Shown: positions 12,082 to 22,460 of the stretch, piece after piece
Layout of the letters: each line of letters begins with the position of its first letter
How positions within the stretch are numbered: position 1 is the stretch's first letter
Source of the DNA: Plazaster borealis
Taxonomy: Eukaryota; Echinodermata; Asteroidea; Forcipulatida; Labidiasteridae
Assembly (NCBI GenBank): GCA_021014325.1
Contig: CM037459.1
Coordinates: 16,146,501-16,210,500, forward strand
Length of the DNA: 64,000 bases
Direction of reading: 5' to 3'
Notes under the pieces: generated by a model
Seen by the model: only the letters and a program-made list of their open reading frames with translations
The model's database searches: none
Told to the model about the DNA's origin: nothing
Program-made: the position numbers and the translations under genes

Positions 12082-13304
12082 CAGTGGCGTCACCAGAGGG
12101 GGGGCTGGGGGGGCCTGCGCCCCCCGCTCAGAACCCTTGCCCCCCCCCCTCTTGCCCCCCATATGAAATCACAGAAAAGTGTATTTTTATAGTATATAAA
12201 TCGTTTAAGGCTGCATAAAATGCTGCCGTAAAAAGTAAAACTTTTTTTCATATCAGTATGTGGACTATAACGCAGTTTTGCCGACAAATGCATGGAAACG
12301 TGCGCGCGATCGTATTTGCGGTAAATGTATGTTGTGGTTTTGCGGTTACAGAGAGTGCAGGAAGTCACAAAGTTCAGTTTAATACGTGGTGGTCTGGGCC
12401 CAATTTCATGGCACTGCTTACCAAATAATTCTGCGCTGACGCGCATTGTAACGTGTGTATTTCTATGGGACGCAGCTGGGCCTAAGCGCAGAATTCCACG
12501 GTAAGCAGAGCCATGAAATTGGGCCCTGAACGCAGACCAATAGCTCCGTAAACACATTGTACTCAGACGCACAACAGGGAGATTTAAACAGCAAAATCGC
12601 CAGCGAAAAAGGTAGCTTAGACCATTTTCTTCTCCATATCAAAGCGCCCGTCTTTGCCTCGTGCTCCAACACCTTAGAGGCAGAGACGGGAAAATACAGA
12701 AGATTCTGATTCTTATGTGGTACCATCAGAGTATTGCATGGACTCTGCATCCGAGAATTCCGCCGAGGAGAATTTCGAAGAAGATGTATCTGTTAGTAAT
12801 ACTGGGAGCGCTAGTAGCACAAGTGCCCTGACAAGCACACAAATGTGATTATTATAATTACACCCACAATTTCAATCCTGTATTTTGAATTTGATTTTTT
12901 TTAATGGCTTACACTTGTCACAATTATTATGTTTTGGGTATTTACACTGAAATAAAGCATACAAACAATAATTTAATTAGTACTCACAGAGCCTAATTTG
13001 AGAATACCGTGTACAACTCTAAATTGATACTTGGTAATCACTGTTGGTAATTTAATCCTTGTATACAGTCGAAAAGTTTTATCCTATAAAAATGACAAGT
13101 TCTCTAAGATTTGGTTGTTTTTGCAATCTTTTGTTACCTGCAAACTATGTAGACTGTTTTAGAACTGCATTGGTGTGTATCAGCTGGTGTGTATCAATAC
13201 ATATTTAATGATAATCTTGCACTTCTTTGGCCCCCCCCCCCCAAATTTAATCTTTGCCCCCACTTGCCCCCCCCCCCAAATGAAAATGTCTAGTTACGCC
13301 ACTG
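12082..13304. mobile_element. Non-autonomous hAT element inserted in exon 2 of the P-like gene
   Basis: Termini are CAGTGGCGTCAC... and ...GTTACGCCACTG, flanked on both sides by the 8-bp direct repeat CATTTAAA (12074-12081 and 13305-13312). Eight-base duplications and CAG...CTG ends are the hAT signature. Both ends are followed by G/C-homopolymer blocks. Removing the element and one CATTTAAA restores the THAP exon in frame to its donor at 13317. It holds no transposase, only short spurious frames and a nested palindromic repeat. Confidence 0.9.
12396..12526. repeat. Palindromic MITE-like repeat nested in the hAT element
   Basis: GGGCCCAATTTCATGGC with CTGCTTAC on the left is mirrored by GTAAGCAGAGCCATGAAATTGGGCCC on the right (given here in parts). 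A diverged relative begins near 31800 (TGGGCCCAGTTTCATAGCACTG). I remember this as an abundant repeat of sea-star genomes, which supports but does not prove the species guess. Confidence 0.6.
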
Positions 13305-16300
13305 CATTTAAAGCATGTAAGATCAATACAAAACAAAGAACTAAAATTTGAATGTTAATTATATTTATTTCATTATAGTAAAACGAACGTTGAATTGCTT
13401 TTAAAATATGATTGTTGTTTAAACTAACCGATACTGTATCATAAGTGTATTTATTACAAGCGGTCGTAAAACGAAATTGCAAGATTCAAACACGCCTCGT
13501 CACTAGAAATAGGTAGGCTACATAGTGTGTAACAGAGCTTATCAAACAACATGTTGTTAAGCTCACCGCTCTTAAAAATCTAAAAAAAATTCCCTCTTTC
13601 CTCCTGAAAAGTGTGAAATACAAAAAGAGCATATTTAATCTTGCAATAATTTCCCCTTTAAATATAGAGTAAATGTGATCTCTTCGAAGATGGCCTGAAG
13701 CCCCTAAATAAGAGTAAAAGGCCAGCCATCAAAGACGAAACTTCACTTGCCCCCTCACCACCAAAATCATGTCATCTAAACGACCACGACTACTCACGGC
13801 CACCAGAGATGGATCTACCACAAAGTGTGGTAGAACAAATCACGAGCCTAAAAAAAGATTCAAAAGAGCTCAAACGTACAAATAGCCGTTTGTCCAAGAA
13901 GCTTACATCAGTGAAACAAGTTGTGCTTTCTTTGAAGAAAGAATGCCTCGTCACAAGCCACAGGGCTGAGACGATGCAGTCGAATTTCTCTAATTTGCAG
14001 TTGGAATTCCTTGATAAGAGGCACGACTCGTCAGGAGATAACCAGAGCTACAGCGATGAGATGAAAAAGTTCTCCCTGTATCTTTACTACTGCTCCCTCA
14101 AAGCGTATGAGTTTATCAGGAAAGAGATCAAGTTGCCTTCTGCACTGTGAAGAGATGGCTTGCTACAATATCCTGCTACCCTGGCTTTACTAAAGAGACA
14201 TTGGATGCCATTAGAGAAAAGCATGCATCTTCTGAGCACGAAACCCTTGTTTGCCTCATGGTGGATGGAATGAGCATCCGAAAGCAGGTGGAATTTGATT
14301 TATCTTGTTACGTAGGGTACGTTAAACAAAATGCCACTTTGTTAAAATGGAAATTTTGTAGTTTGATTACTAACTTGTCATCATAAAGTGCTGCTAATGG
14401 TTGTTTATTTTTTATGTTATTTTCCCTTTTACAAACAGATACGAAAATCTCGGCTTTGGAAACATCAGCTGTTGTCCTGCTACTGAATGCATAGTTCTGA
14501 TGGCAGTTGGAATGAATGACAATTGGAAACTTCCAATTGGATACTTTCCTGTAGCAAAAATGTGCGCTGAGACACATATGCGACTGATCACAGAGGCCTT
14601 GGTTCTGTTGTGGGATATTGGAGTGACAGTAGTGTCATTAACTGGTAAGTTTACTACTACTTCATTATAAATCAACCAAGGGGTGGCATGGAAATGTTAC
14701 AGTTTTTATATACCAACATCTCGTTGTCCACAGGTGACGGATTGAGTGCGAACCTTGCAACAGCAAAGCTCCTTGGAGTTGTCTTAGACCCCCCTCATAG
14801 TATGCAAACGTGGTTTCCACATCCATGTAATCCGCTGGAAAAAGTATGGTACATACTCGATGCCTGCCATATGCTCAAACTTATGCGCAACTTACTTGGT
14901 TCTTGGAAAGTCATCTTGGATGGAGAAGCCAACTCATATGGTGAGCTTAATTTCCTAACTTCATTTTGTTTTAACCTACATTCCCTATACTACAAAAATG
15001 AAGAAATAAACACTTAAATAAATTAATTAATTAATCATTAATAACCACAAAATGGAAAGATAAAAAGAAAATTCAAAATAATTAAAAAAAATTAATAAAT
15101 GAAAACTAAATCGCACATTATTTTGTAAATTTAGTGTGTTGGCAGTTCATTGAAAACCTTCATCAATCCCAAGATGCAGAAGGGCTCCGAGCAGCAAACA
15201 AGCTCCGTTCAGCACACATACAATGGCAAAAGCAGAAGATGAAAGTATCATTGGCCGCACAGACGATCAGCAACTCGGTAGCAACAAGTTTAGAGTTTCT
15301 GAGAGATCTGGGTCAACCAATGTTTCGAGGCTACGAGGCAACTACAAAGTTCCTTCGAATTATTGACAGGTATAATCCAGTTTTCGTCGTTATGGAAAAC
15401 TAAAATGCATTTCCTTAATTTTATGTTTCGATCCGCTCTGTGTAATCTTACATTATTGTATGCTTTCAGATTGTATGATATATGTAATTCAAGAAATCCC
15501 TCTGCAAAAGGTTTCAAAGAACCTTTAAAGCTCACCAACTTGGCGTCATGGCGACCATTCATGGAGAGGGCTAGGCTGTACCTGATGAATTTGAGGGACA
15601 TCAATGGTATTCCCATCATCGATACACGAAAGAAGACGGCACTGGTCGGCTTTATTGCTGATATTCAGTCCATCAATGGTATCTTTCAAGACCTATGTGA
15701 GGGTCCACAGCCCAAACTGAAGTACGTCATATTAAGCATTAAAAAATTAAATATTTGTAACATTTGTAATAATAGTTAGATTCGTGTATCTTGTAACATC
15801 TCATTGATGTAAAAGTATATCTGGCGACAATGGACAAGTATGTGGAAATGCAGTTAACTGGCATGTTTTACAATGTTTCCAGGTATTTGTTGACTTACAA
15901 ATTGAGCCAAGACCACCTGGAGCTCTTCTTCGGTGCTATCAGAGGTAGAGGAGGGCACAACAATAACCCATCTGTTACCCAGTTCAGGTGTGTATGTTAA
16001 ACCATGTAAAACTAGAAATGACGAATATTTCGTGGAGGGGAGGTAAAGTGGCTGTGTTATGTATGTATTGGCACTCTTGAGTTGTGTACTGATTTGATTT
16101 GCTTAAATTCTGCCACAGAGACGAGCGTACCGACAGCTCCCTAACCCCAGCTACAGATGTCATCACGACCCTACCTGGAGTACCTCCCGAACTCAGTGAG
16201 TTTAATTGCAATGTGGTTGCATATATAGCAGGTTTCGTGATAAGAAAAATCGTCAAATCAATCAGCTGCACCGAATGCATGGAGGCTCTAGTCAAACTTC

Positions 16301-16434
16301 CTACAACTCCTCATCACTACGACAGGCATCTACATCTAATCCAACTACGAGATAACGGGGGGTTGATATACCCATCTGATGACGCCATGGCCGTTTGTAA
16401 AGCTTCGAAGAGAGTGTTCCGTATGTATAATGGT

Positions 16435-17252
16435 ACCTGCAACAACACATCTTTCCACCAGCTCAGGGTGTTCGACACGGGCCGGGACAAGCCGCACCGG
16501 TAGAAGAACGACCACAGGCGAGAGTGTGCCGGATTAGTAGAGGCAACCCTGGGTGGCGACGAGCAGTACCCCTTGATACCGCCGACCTTGAAGTGATGAT
16601 GGCTGGGAACGTCCGCAAGGTGAGGGAAGTCAGTACGAGAAGCCAGTTTCAGAACGGCCTCAAGATCTCCGAAGAGGTCGTCGAGCGGACGTATGACGTG
16701 CAGTTCACGGGAGGGTTTATCCTCAAGTAGTTGTAGTCCACTTAAGGCTTGTTTTTACTAAAGCGTTACTTGTTTATAACCTTGTTTTCTTTCAGTGTAA
16801 AAGTTTTCTAAGAGAGTACATTTTGATAACAGATCTTGCCTTTTAATCTTGTGTAATTCCCTTAGGAAGCAGTGTAATTACTTTTGATTGTATAAACGTC
16901 ATTGAGGTGTGCTGTGATGGTTTTTGACTTGTATAAACTCCCTTAAGGAGAAAATGGATCTTTGACTATTTTTGATAAAACTGTATCAGGTGTGATTTGT
17001 TTTGGACACTCCCTTAAGGAGATAGTGTATGCCTTAACTGGAGCTCCCTTAAGGAACCTCAGAGACTTGCCTTTATTTAAATCTCCCTTAAGGAGACCCC
17101 TACACTTAAGGAGACCGCAGTAGCCTTAAAGGTGCATTATTTTTGTATAAGTGACTTTATATTTCTATTGTATAAAATGGCACCTAAGTTAATTTTGTAT
17201 TGGTAGTTTTTCAGTTTAACGGACCGGGGCGGTCCGAACTTAAGGGTGGGGC
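16435..17252 (+). mobile_element. 3' end of a Ty3/gypsy element (first unit of a tandem pair), truncated
   Basis: This stretch matches 42588-43404 with only scattered substitutions: the C-terminal part of ORF3 (ending DVQFTGGFILK at 16730), the AT-rich 3' untranslated region with repeated CCTTAAGG palindromes, and the polypurine tract AAGGGTGGGGC before the LTR. The left border is an abrupt junction with the P-like transposase exon; both partners share ACCTGC there (16435-16440). The remaining 5' part of this unit is absent, so it entered the locus already truncated or was lost by deletion. Confidence 0.85.
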
Positions 17253-17593
17253 TGTGTAACGAAATTGGCCTGAGTGCTTGTAACTTTTGCGCGCCATAGC
17301 GCTTAGGCGTGCCGTACCTCCTGCACATGCGCAGTGGGCTGATTCTAGTTGCTTATAAGAGCGTGTGCCTCGTGCGTGGGGGCAGTTGGAGTTGGGGTTG
17401 GAGTTGGAGTTGTAGTTGCAGTTGACAGTTGTTGTTGAGAGGTGCTGTGGAGGGTTGCTGTTGAGCTTGCACACGGAGCAGACGGGTGACGGGCGGAGCT
17501 CTGAAGGTTTCGGTGGTTGGGCGCTAGGCTCGTGTGAGGTAGCGTTGCTGTTTGTGGAGTGGGAGCTGGTAGCAGCGAGGCGGAGAGACCGCC
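17253..17593 (+). mobile_element. 5' LTR, left part (U3 side), ending at the insertion of the inverted-repeat element
   Basis: Starts TGTGTAACGAAATTGG like the 3' LTR at 43405 and follows it to ACCGCC at 17588-17593. In the intact 3' LTR, ACCGCC is single-copy and is followed by TGATCCCAG; here it is followed by AGTAG. The LTR resumes with its own copy of ACCGCC at 23408. Together the two parts make a 977-bp LTR. Confidence 0.85.
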
Positions 17594-17596
17594 AGT

Positions 17597-19543
17597 AGGA
17601 TGTCTCCTCTGTTCTTCTTGTGTTTGCAGGTGTGCCTGGTACCCCTAATGTTGAGCGAAAAGTGCTAGAGACAGCAGGAGTTGGGGTGTCCATGAATAGT
17701 TCCGGAGTTACGGTCCGGCCTACTCCCTTCATCCTGGATTTCTCATCCTTATCCTGAATAATTGATTTCATTAGTTTGACCTGTTCCTCAAGTTTCCGTT
17801 TTTCCTTGAGTGCATCCTCGTACATGCTTTCAGCATGGTGTGCCTCTACTCTGAGCACCTCAAGCTCCTCTTCCATCCATTTAGAATCCATTACTGCAGA
17901 TGCAGTTTCCTAAACGTGTTACGCCTTAATCCCACTTCTGACACCAATGTGGCGAATCCCATCCGGGTCAATTTGACTCGGTACTGCACAGGCGAGCGGC
18001 AGCCCTACATTACTGTGGGGGAGGTCGTTTGGCAACCATATATCGCCGCACGCAACACTTTTTCCTGGCAACTCTATGGACGGGAGCTAAACCTAAGCTG
18101 AGCAGCACTTGGACCCAATAATTCAAACAAGAGAGATCACTCAAGAGCCGCGGGTTTACCCTTTATTATAAATGAACACCTTATTTACTTAAGTGAAGTT
18201 GTAGATTCCTTAAGGGGTTACTGGTTCCTTAAGATAGCCTTGAATTACCTTAAGTTAAGGGTGGCGTGGAATTTCCTTAAGGGTTAACTGTGTCCTTAAG
18301 GGATAATAATGCAGATTCCTCCTGGGCTAAGAATGAATGATTATAGAGAGGTTTATTAATAAGAGCACGTAATAATTATAATTAATGAAGGTGATACTTG
18401 TGAGGAGGTCTAACAAAATCGGTCCTGAACAGTGCTTAAACAATTAATTGCATGACATACCCAGCGCCACGATATAAGCCGCTAGACTTCCCCCCTCGCT
18501 GCCGCAACAGACTCTCACACGGCTCCGACAGCCCCGCTGTCACGGACGCTCTGACCACAACTCCGGCCGCTGCTCTGGGATCAGGCGGTAGTAGTATATA
18601 TGGAGGCACACACACCCCGTTTTCGGGTAGTATGCCAAAAGTGTGCACAGTGTGCAGTGTGCACACCCACGTGCACACCCACCACCAGAAAAATGGTGGT
18701 GACTGTTTTTGCACACCTTAAAAATGGTACAAAAATCATAATGGCGGTAACGGTGTTTGCTCACCTGGTAGTGGTGGTGCGAAGTCGAATCATGCAGTGA
18801 TGAGTCATTCGGCCCACGGCAGTGTTCCGGAGGCCTGAAAGGCCGAAGGCGAGTCACGTAGTGAGGAGTCGTTCGGCCCACGGCAGTGTTCGGGAGACCC
18901 GAAGGGTCGAGACGTATGAGTAAACATGATGCCTGCATCGTGTTGAGTGGTGTCTGTAAGACACCGCTTGAAATCTTGTCCCACGACAGTGTAACTGAGG
19001 GCAAAACCGTTATTGTTTTACCTCAGTTTAGCGGTGCGTTAGTGATTTCTTGAAATCACGGAGCGGCGCAGAGTCATTCCATGCAGCACAAATGAGCCGT
19101 GTACGGTTCGTTTGTATTTTCACAAAGTGAAAACAAAGCAGTGTCTTCCACAACGCCTGTTAAGACGTTGAGGAAGTAGAAAAGGCTGGTCAGTTAACCG
19201 TTCTGTAGTTTTTGTCCGGGCAAGTTTGTTGTTGCAGCTCTGTGACGTCACGCCTCGGCATTGAACACGTCGAGACTAGTTTTCTTATCAGTATCGCTAT
19301 CTGGAGTGGTCAAAGTCCCAGTTCAGCGGCGTTGGTTGGGTTCTGTTGTCGGTTGGTTCATCTACGTTATAGAGGCAAAGTTCGCCGTTGAAACAATGGC
19401 AAGCGTGATCGGGCAGTATCGCTATCTGCTGGAGTGGTCAAAGACTCAAATTAGCTGCGTTGGTTGGGTTCTGTTTGTTCACACTCTTTGTTTGTTGCAT
19501 AGGTTATGTCCATCGAGTGGCCACTTGTGTGATAATGACATGG
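17597..19543 (-). repeat. Left arm of a giant 1.95-kb inverted repeat
   Basis: This block is the near-identical reverse complement of 22458-24400. Reading left to right it holds, inverted: the first ~100 codons of gag (start codon at 17891), the tRNA-Leu-type primer site (about 17929-17946), the LTR right part, and then from 18590 the ~950-bp terminal repeat of the inserted element. Differences are few (for example Met versus Arg at gag residue 6), implying recent origin. The junction at 17597-17598 shares AG between the element terminus and the gag copy. Confidence 0.9.
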
Positions 19544-19746
19544 GGTGTTAAGAACCACCAAGGCAAAGTTCAACAGGTTCGCAGTTTTTCTCCTTATGTT
19601 TTTTTTTTTTTTTAAGTTTTTTTTTTAGTTGAAGGCGATATTTTTCTCGTGACGAAACTCGGTTGGTCAAGATTAAACAGATACCCACATACCCTTAAAA
19701 GAGCTTGATTCTTTCTTTCTGCCTCTTTTGTTTGTAAAATAACAAA

Positions 19747-19896
19747 ATGCTTTCTTCCAAATTTGTGTTCTTTGACGAGTTGGTGAAGGTCGGGGGCTGT
19801 GTGCCGATTGCTGTGTTGGAGTACTATCGTAGCTGGAACAATGTTTATCCCCCGAAAGAGCTCGTCAGTCCACGAGATGCCTTGCGCATTGCATAG
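19747..19896 (+). CDS. Small open frame, 49 aa, unknown
   Basis: An ATG at 19747 opens 49 codons (starts MLSSKFVFFDELVK, ends SPRDALRIA) just inside the left terminal repeat of the inserted element. The composition looks protein-like, with hydrophobic and charged residues alternating and no low complexity. It could be a fragment of a captured gene or an exon; there is no family match I can name and no second copy in the window. Confidence 0.2.
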   Translation: MLSSKFVFFDELVKVGGCVPIAVLEYYRSWNNVYPPKELVSPRDALRIA

Positions 19897-21016
19897 TTAA
19901 TGGCCTGGCGGTTCGACCCTAGCAGAGTCTTTCTCGAAAGCTAAAAACCTAAACAACAAATTAATTAATAATTTGCGATTGAAAATGCGTATGTTTTTTA
20001 ACCATCTTTTAAAGAACAAAAAGTGTTTGGAATAAGCATTTACCCTTTAGACTTCTTTCAAAATGATAGATTTTGTTCCTCTTAGGGTCTTTGCAAACAC
20101 TAATACATGCAAACATTTCTATATTTTCCTGCAGATCAAATGTTTAAGTTGGTTTCGTTTGTTGCCTTTATGCTAAACCACGAAGTGGAACAGCTTTATT
20201 ACAGCTAGTCCATACTTTTCCATTGAATTGTCGCATCAAGATGTTCAGCTCGCTTTTTGTTACGCTAACTCCCCCTTTCATCTCAGATAGTCCGATTAAG
20301 ACTTTTGTTGTGAAGATGTCTGTCTGCGTTCCCATCCTTTCAATCGTGTTAGGTCTCCTACTCCTTTTTATTTTATCTCATCACTAAATCCTTTCCATAA
20401 ATAGGGGGATTGGGGTTTCAACCTATGTTTTCTCAGTGTTGTTATTATTTTCGTTTGCTGAGCCTTTTTGGTTATACAGCAGTGCTTGTAAACGAGTGTT
20501 TTGTAAAGGATTGGCATGGATGATTCCCTTCAAAAAAAATACCTTAACCCCGGCCATTGGTTTGGTATTGGTTCTTTTTAATGTAACTATTTCCTAATAA
20601 TTTGTGTAAAGCGCCTTACTTGTTTTTTGTTTTGTTTTTGTTTTGGGGGTTTTTTTTTCATGAATTTTGGCACTATATAAATGATGTATTATTATTACTT
20701 TGTAACACCGGCAATTTCCTATGGAGGATGCCTTGTTTACTGATGTTTGATACCAGCTATATGTCACGTGACGTGGAGAGCGCAATCGGTATATACTAAA
20801 TTGGTTATTTTATTTAACAGATAAGTTGGAAGGGTTGAAATTGTATGGACCCATATGCCAAATATTTACAATTAATAAATAATGAAACACAAAACAATAC
20901 GTCTAAAACAAAGTCAAAATTTAAAGGAAGTCGCGTTTTTATTTATCTCTGCCATCGGAACTATTTACAAGGTAAAAAGTTCACAAAAAATCTTACAACC
21001 TAATTATTTTATTATA

Positions 21017-21056
<40 letters not shown>

Positions 21057-21277
21057 TTTTTTTTATTTTTTTATATACATAAAAATAGTAGGGAGATTGC
21101 CTTAGCTTAAAGGTATCAAGATTCAACCAAATTTATCCATGTGCGACGAGCCCACTTATTCCACTCCTCATGATACAATTGAAAGAGTATGTTTCCAAAA
21201 GCATCCATTGATAATTATTGTTCTCTATTCACCAAATGAAACAATAACAACTTCGGTTTGTAGGATTGAGGTACTTT
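19897..21277. other. Noncoding core of the inverted-repeat element
   Basis: AT-rich sequence with poly-T runs and an (ATT)n microsatellite at about 21005-21065. No transposase, polymerase or integrase motif was found in any frame. Confidence 0.5.
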
Positions 21278-22249
21278 TCATCTTTGAAATATAAATTTTG
21301 CATTTTTAATCGAAAAATTTAGTATTTTCTTCAGACGTCTCCCGCTCTCCCCCTCGTAATATCCATCATCACAATCGTCTCCTTCGACATCGTCATCGGT
21401 TTCCTCTATACAATATTCCTCGTCCGAATAATTAATGTCATCGCTCTCATCAAATTCTTCCCAACTGATGCATTCGTCACAATCCCCCTGCTTCTCCTCC
21501 TCCCCCTCCTCTCCCTCCCCCTCCTCCTCCTCCTCCTCCTCATTATCGTCATCATTATTATAAACGTCAACATCGTCGTCATCTTCTGATGATGTATCAC
21601 TATCGTCTTCATGGGATTTCTCACCCTCCTCCTCCTCCTCCTCCTCCTCCTCCTCCTCATCCTCCTCCTCCTCATAAACAAAATCACCATCATCTATTGA
21701 TTCATCACTATCATCTTCAAAAAACTCCTCATTATCGTCACAATCACTATCATCTGTTGATTCCTCAGTATCATGTTCATCGAATTCCTCCTTATCGTCA
21801 TTATTATTATAAACGTCAACATCGTCGTCATCTTCTGATGATGTATCACTATCGTCTTCATGGGATTTCTCCTCCTCCTCCTCCTCCATCTCCATCTCCT
21901 CCTCCTCCTCCTCCTCCTCATTATCGTCATCATTATTATAAACGTCAACATCGTCGTCATCTTCTGATGATGTATCACTATCGTCTTCATGGGATTTCTC
22001 CTCCTCCACCTCCTCCTCCTCCTCCTTAGAATGGTTATGGTTTTGAAGGTGCTTCTTCATATTGTGGGAACTGAAAAACACCTTGTCACAAATGGGACAA
22101 GCGATCGTTTGTCTGTCATCACTAGGGTGCTTATGTACCTGTCTGTGTCGTTTCATATTATCGCTACGCGAAAACTTCTTCCCACAAACCGGACATGACA
22201 CCTTTACCAGTAAGGGTCTTAAAAAAGTGTTAAGACGCTTCAACTCCAT
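21278..22249 (-). CDS. C2H2 zinc-finger protein with triplicated acidic repeats (323 aa), cargo of the inverted-repeat element
   Basis: An intact single-exon frame. Residues about 19-39 form one C2H2 finger (CPVCGKKFSRSDNMKRHRQVH) after a basic start; residues about 51-73 form a second (CPICDKVF...HLQNHNH). The rest is strongly acidic, with three copies of a block containing EKSHEDDSDTSSEDDDDVDVY followed by Asn/Asp and a long Glu run, then a more varied acidic tail ending in a basic patch (GRRLKKIL). Fingers suggest DNA binding and nuclear location; the acidic tail could act as activation or histone-binding surface. That is inference. The Glu runs come from CTC/TCC repeats and may expand and contract. 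The ORF sits between the 950-bp terminal repeats and is not broken, unlike most genes here. It may be captured host sequence or an element gene. Confidence 0.6.
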   Translation of the reverse strand: MELKRLNTFLRPLLVKVSCPVCGKKFSRSDNMKRHRQVHKHPSDDRQTIACPICDKVFFSSHNMKKHLQNHNHSKEEEEEVEEEKSHEDDSDTSSEDDDDVDVYNNDDDNEEEEEEEEMEMEEEEEEKSHEDDSDTSSEDDDDVDVYNNNDDKEEFDEHDTEESTDDSDCDDNEEFFEDDSDESIDDGDFVYEEEEDEEEEEEEEEEEGEKSHEDDSDTSSEDDDDVDVYNNDDDNEEEEEEEGEGEEGEEEKQGDCDECISWEEFDESDDINYSDEEYCIEETDDDVEGDDCDDGYYEGESGRRLKKILNFSIKNAKFIFQR

Positions 22250-22340
22250 TATTTTTATCAGTGAGACAGTCCGAGAAAGTTATGGATGTATAGGCTTCAA
22301 AGTTTAAACTATCGCCAGGAAACTTGCATTAGGTGGAATC

Positions 22341-22460
22341 AGCATAGTGCTGAACAACTTTAGATTATAAAGTACCAGGATTCCAAATATTTGGACAGTG
22401 TCAGAGCTTCACAGTGTCCTGAGCTCATGTTACTTTATAATCTAGTTTAGTCAGCACCAT
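22341..22460. repeat. Short inverted repeat at the inner edge of the right terminal repeat
   Basis: AGCATAGTGCTGA...TAGATTATAAAGTA (22341-22374) is mirrored by TACTTTATAATCTAG...TCAGCACCATG (22431-22461). It lies exactly where the long terminal repeat stops matching the left side. Confidence 0.55.

Larger units (their letters stand above)
11325..16440 (+). pseudogene. P-element/THAP9-like transposase gene, nine exons, interrupted and 3'-truncated
   Basis: Exons by GT/AG borders and phase: 11325-11416, 11872-12081 plus 13313-13316 (split by a hAT insertion), 13668-14316, 14439-14644, 14734-14940, 15135-15369, 15470-15721, 15883-15987, 16119 to the break at about 16440. Exons 1-2 encode a THAP zinc finger (CAAAIC, RFPLKD, W, P, MICSDHF, ending ASPSLF). 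Next come a coiled coil (KELKRTNSRLSKKL) and a P-transposase RNase H-like core: LMVDGMS (first D), SLTGDGLSAN (second D), QDHLELFFGAIRG (E), and the C-terminal YIAGFVIRKIVKS with C-x2-C. In THAP9 and the P element these acids are catalytic. All splice phases agree. A one-base frameshift near 14146 separates LPSAL from KRWLATIS. The last exon runs into LTR-retroelement sequence at 16435-16440, removing the end. It is either an immobile P-type transposon or a decayed THAP9-like gene; no terminal repeats were found. Confidence 0.85.

Noticed and set aside
17597..17598. Retroelement auto-integration as the origin of the inverted arm
   Set aside because: Auto-integration joins an LTR terminus to an internal site. 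Here the junction links the end of a different element (AGTAG) to gag, and no LTR terminus is involved.
18790..18900. Possible hammerhead ribozyme (TGATGAGTC-like strings)
   Set aside because: The CUGANGA...GAAA core with a matching stem III and cleavage triplet could not be assembled in either orientation.
18540..19004. 153-154-aa open frames in both terminal repeats (18540-19004 minus, 22996-23457 plus)
   Set aside because: Their composition simply reflects GC-rich hairpins (His/Pro/Arg-rich, duplicated PPEHCRGPND-like strings). Competing frames of similar length exist on the other strand, so I do not call a protein.
19080..19120. GAGCCGT-GT-ACGGTTC hairpin resembling the outer stem of group II intron domain V
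   Set aside because: The internal bulge and tetraloop stem of domain V are absent, and no intron-encoded RT or 5' GUGYG boundary is visible. The match is only 7 bp per arm.
21406..22029. Arg-rich and Pro/His-rich frames opposite or alongside the acidic zinc-finger ORF
   Set aside because: Shadows of the GAG/CTC repeats; the frame with two proper C2H2 fingers is the only credible one.
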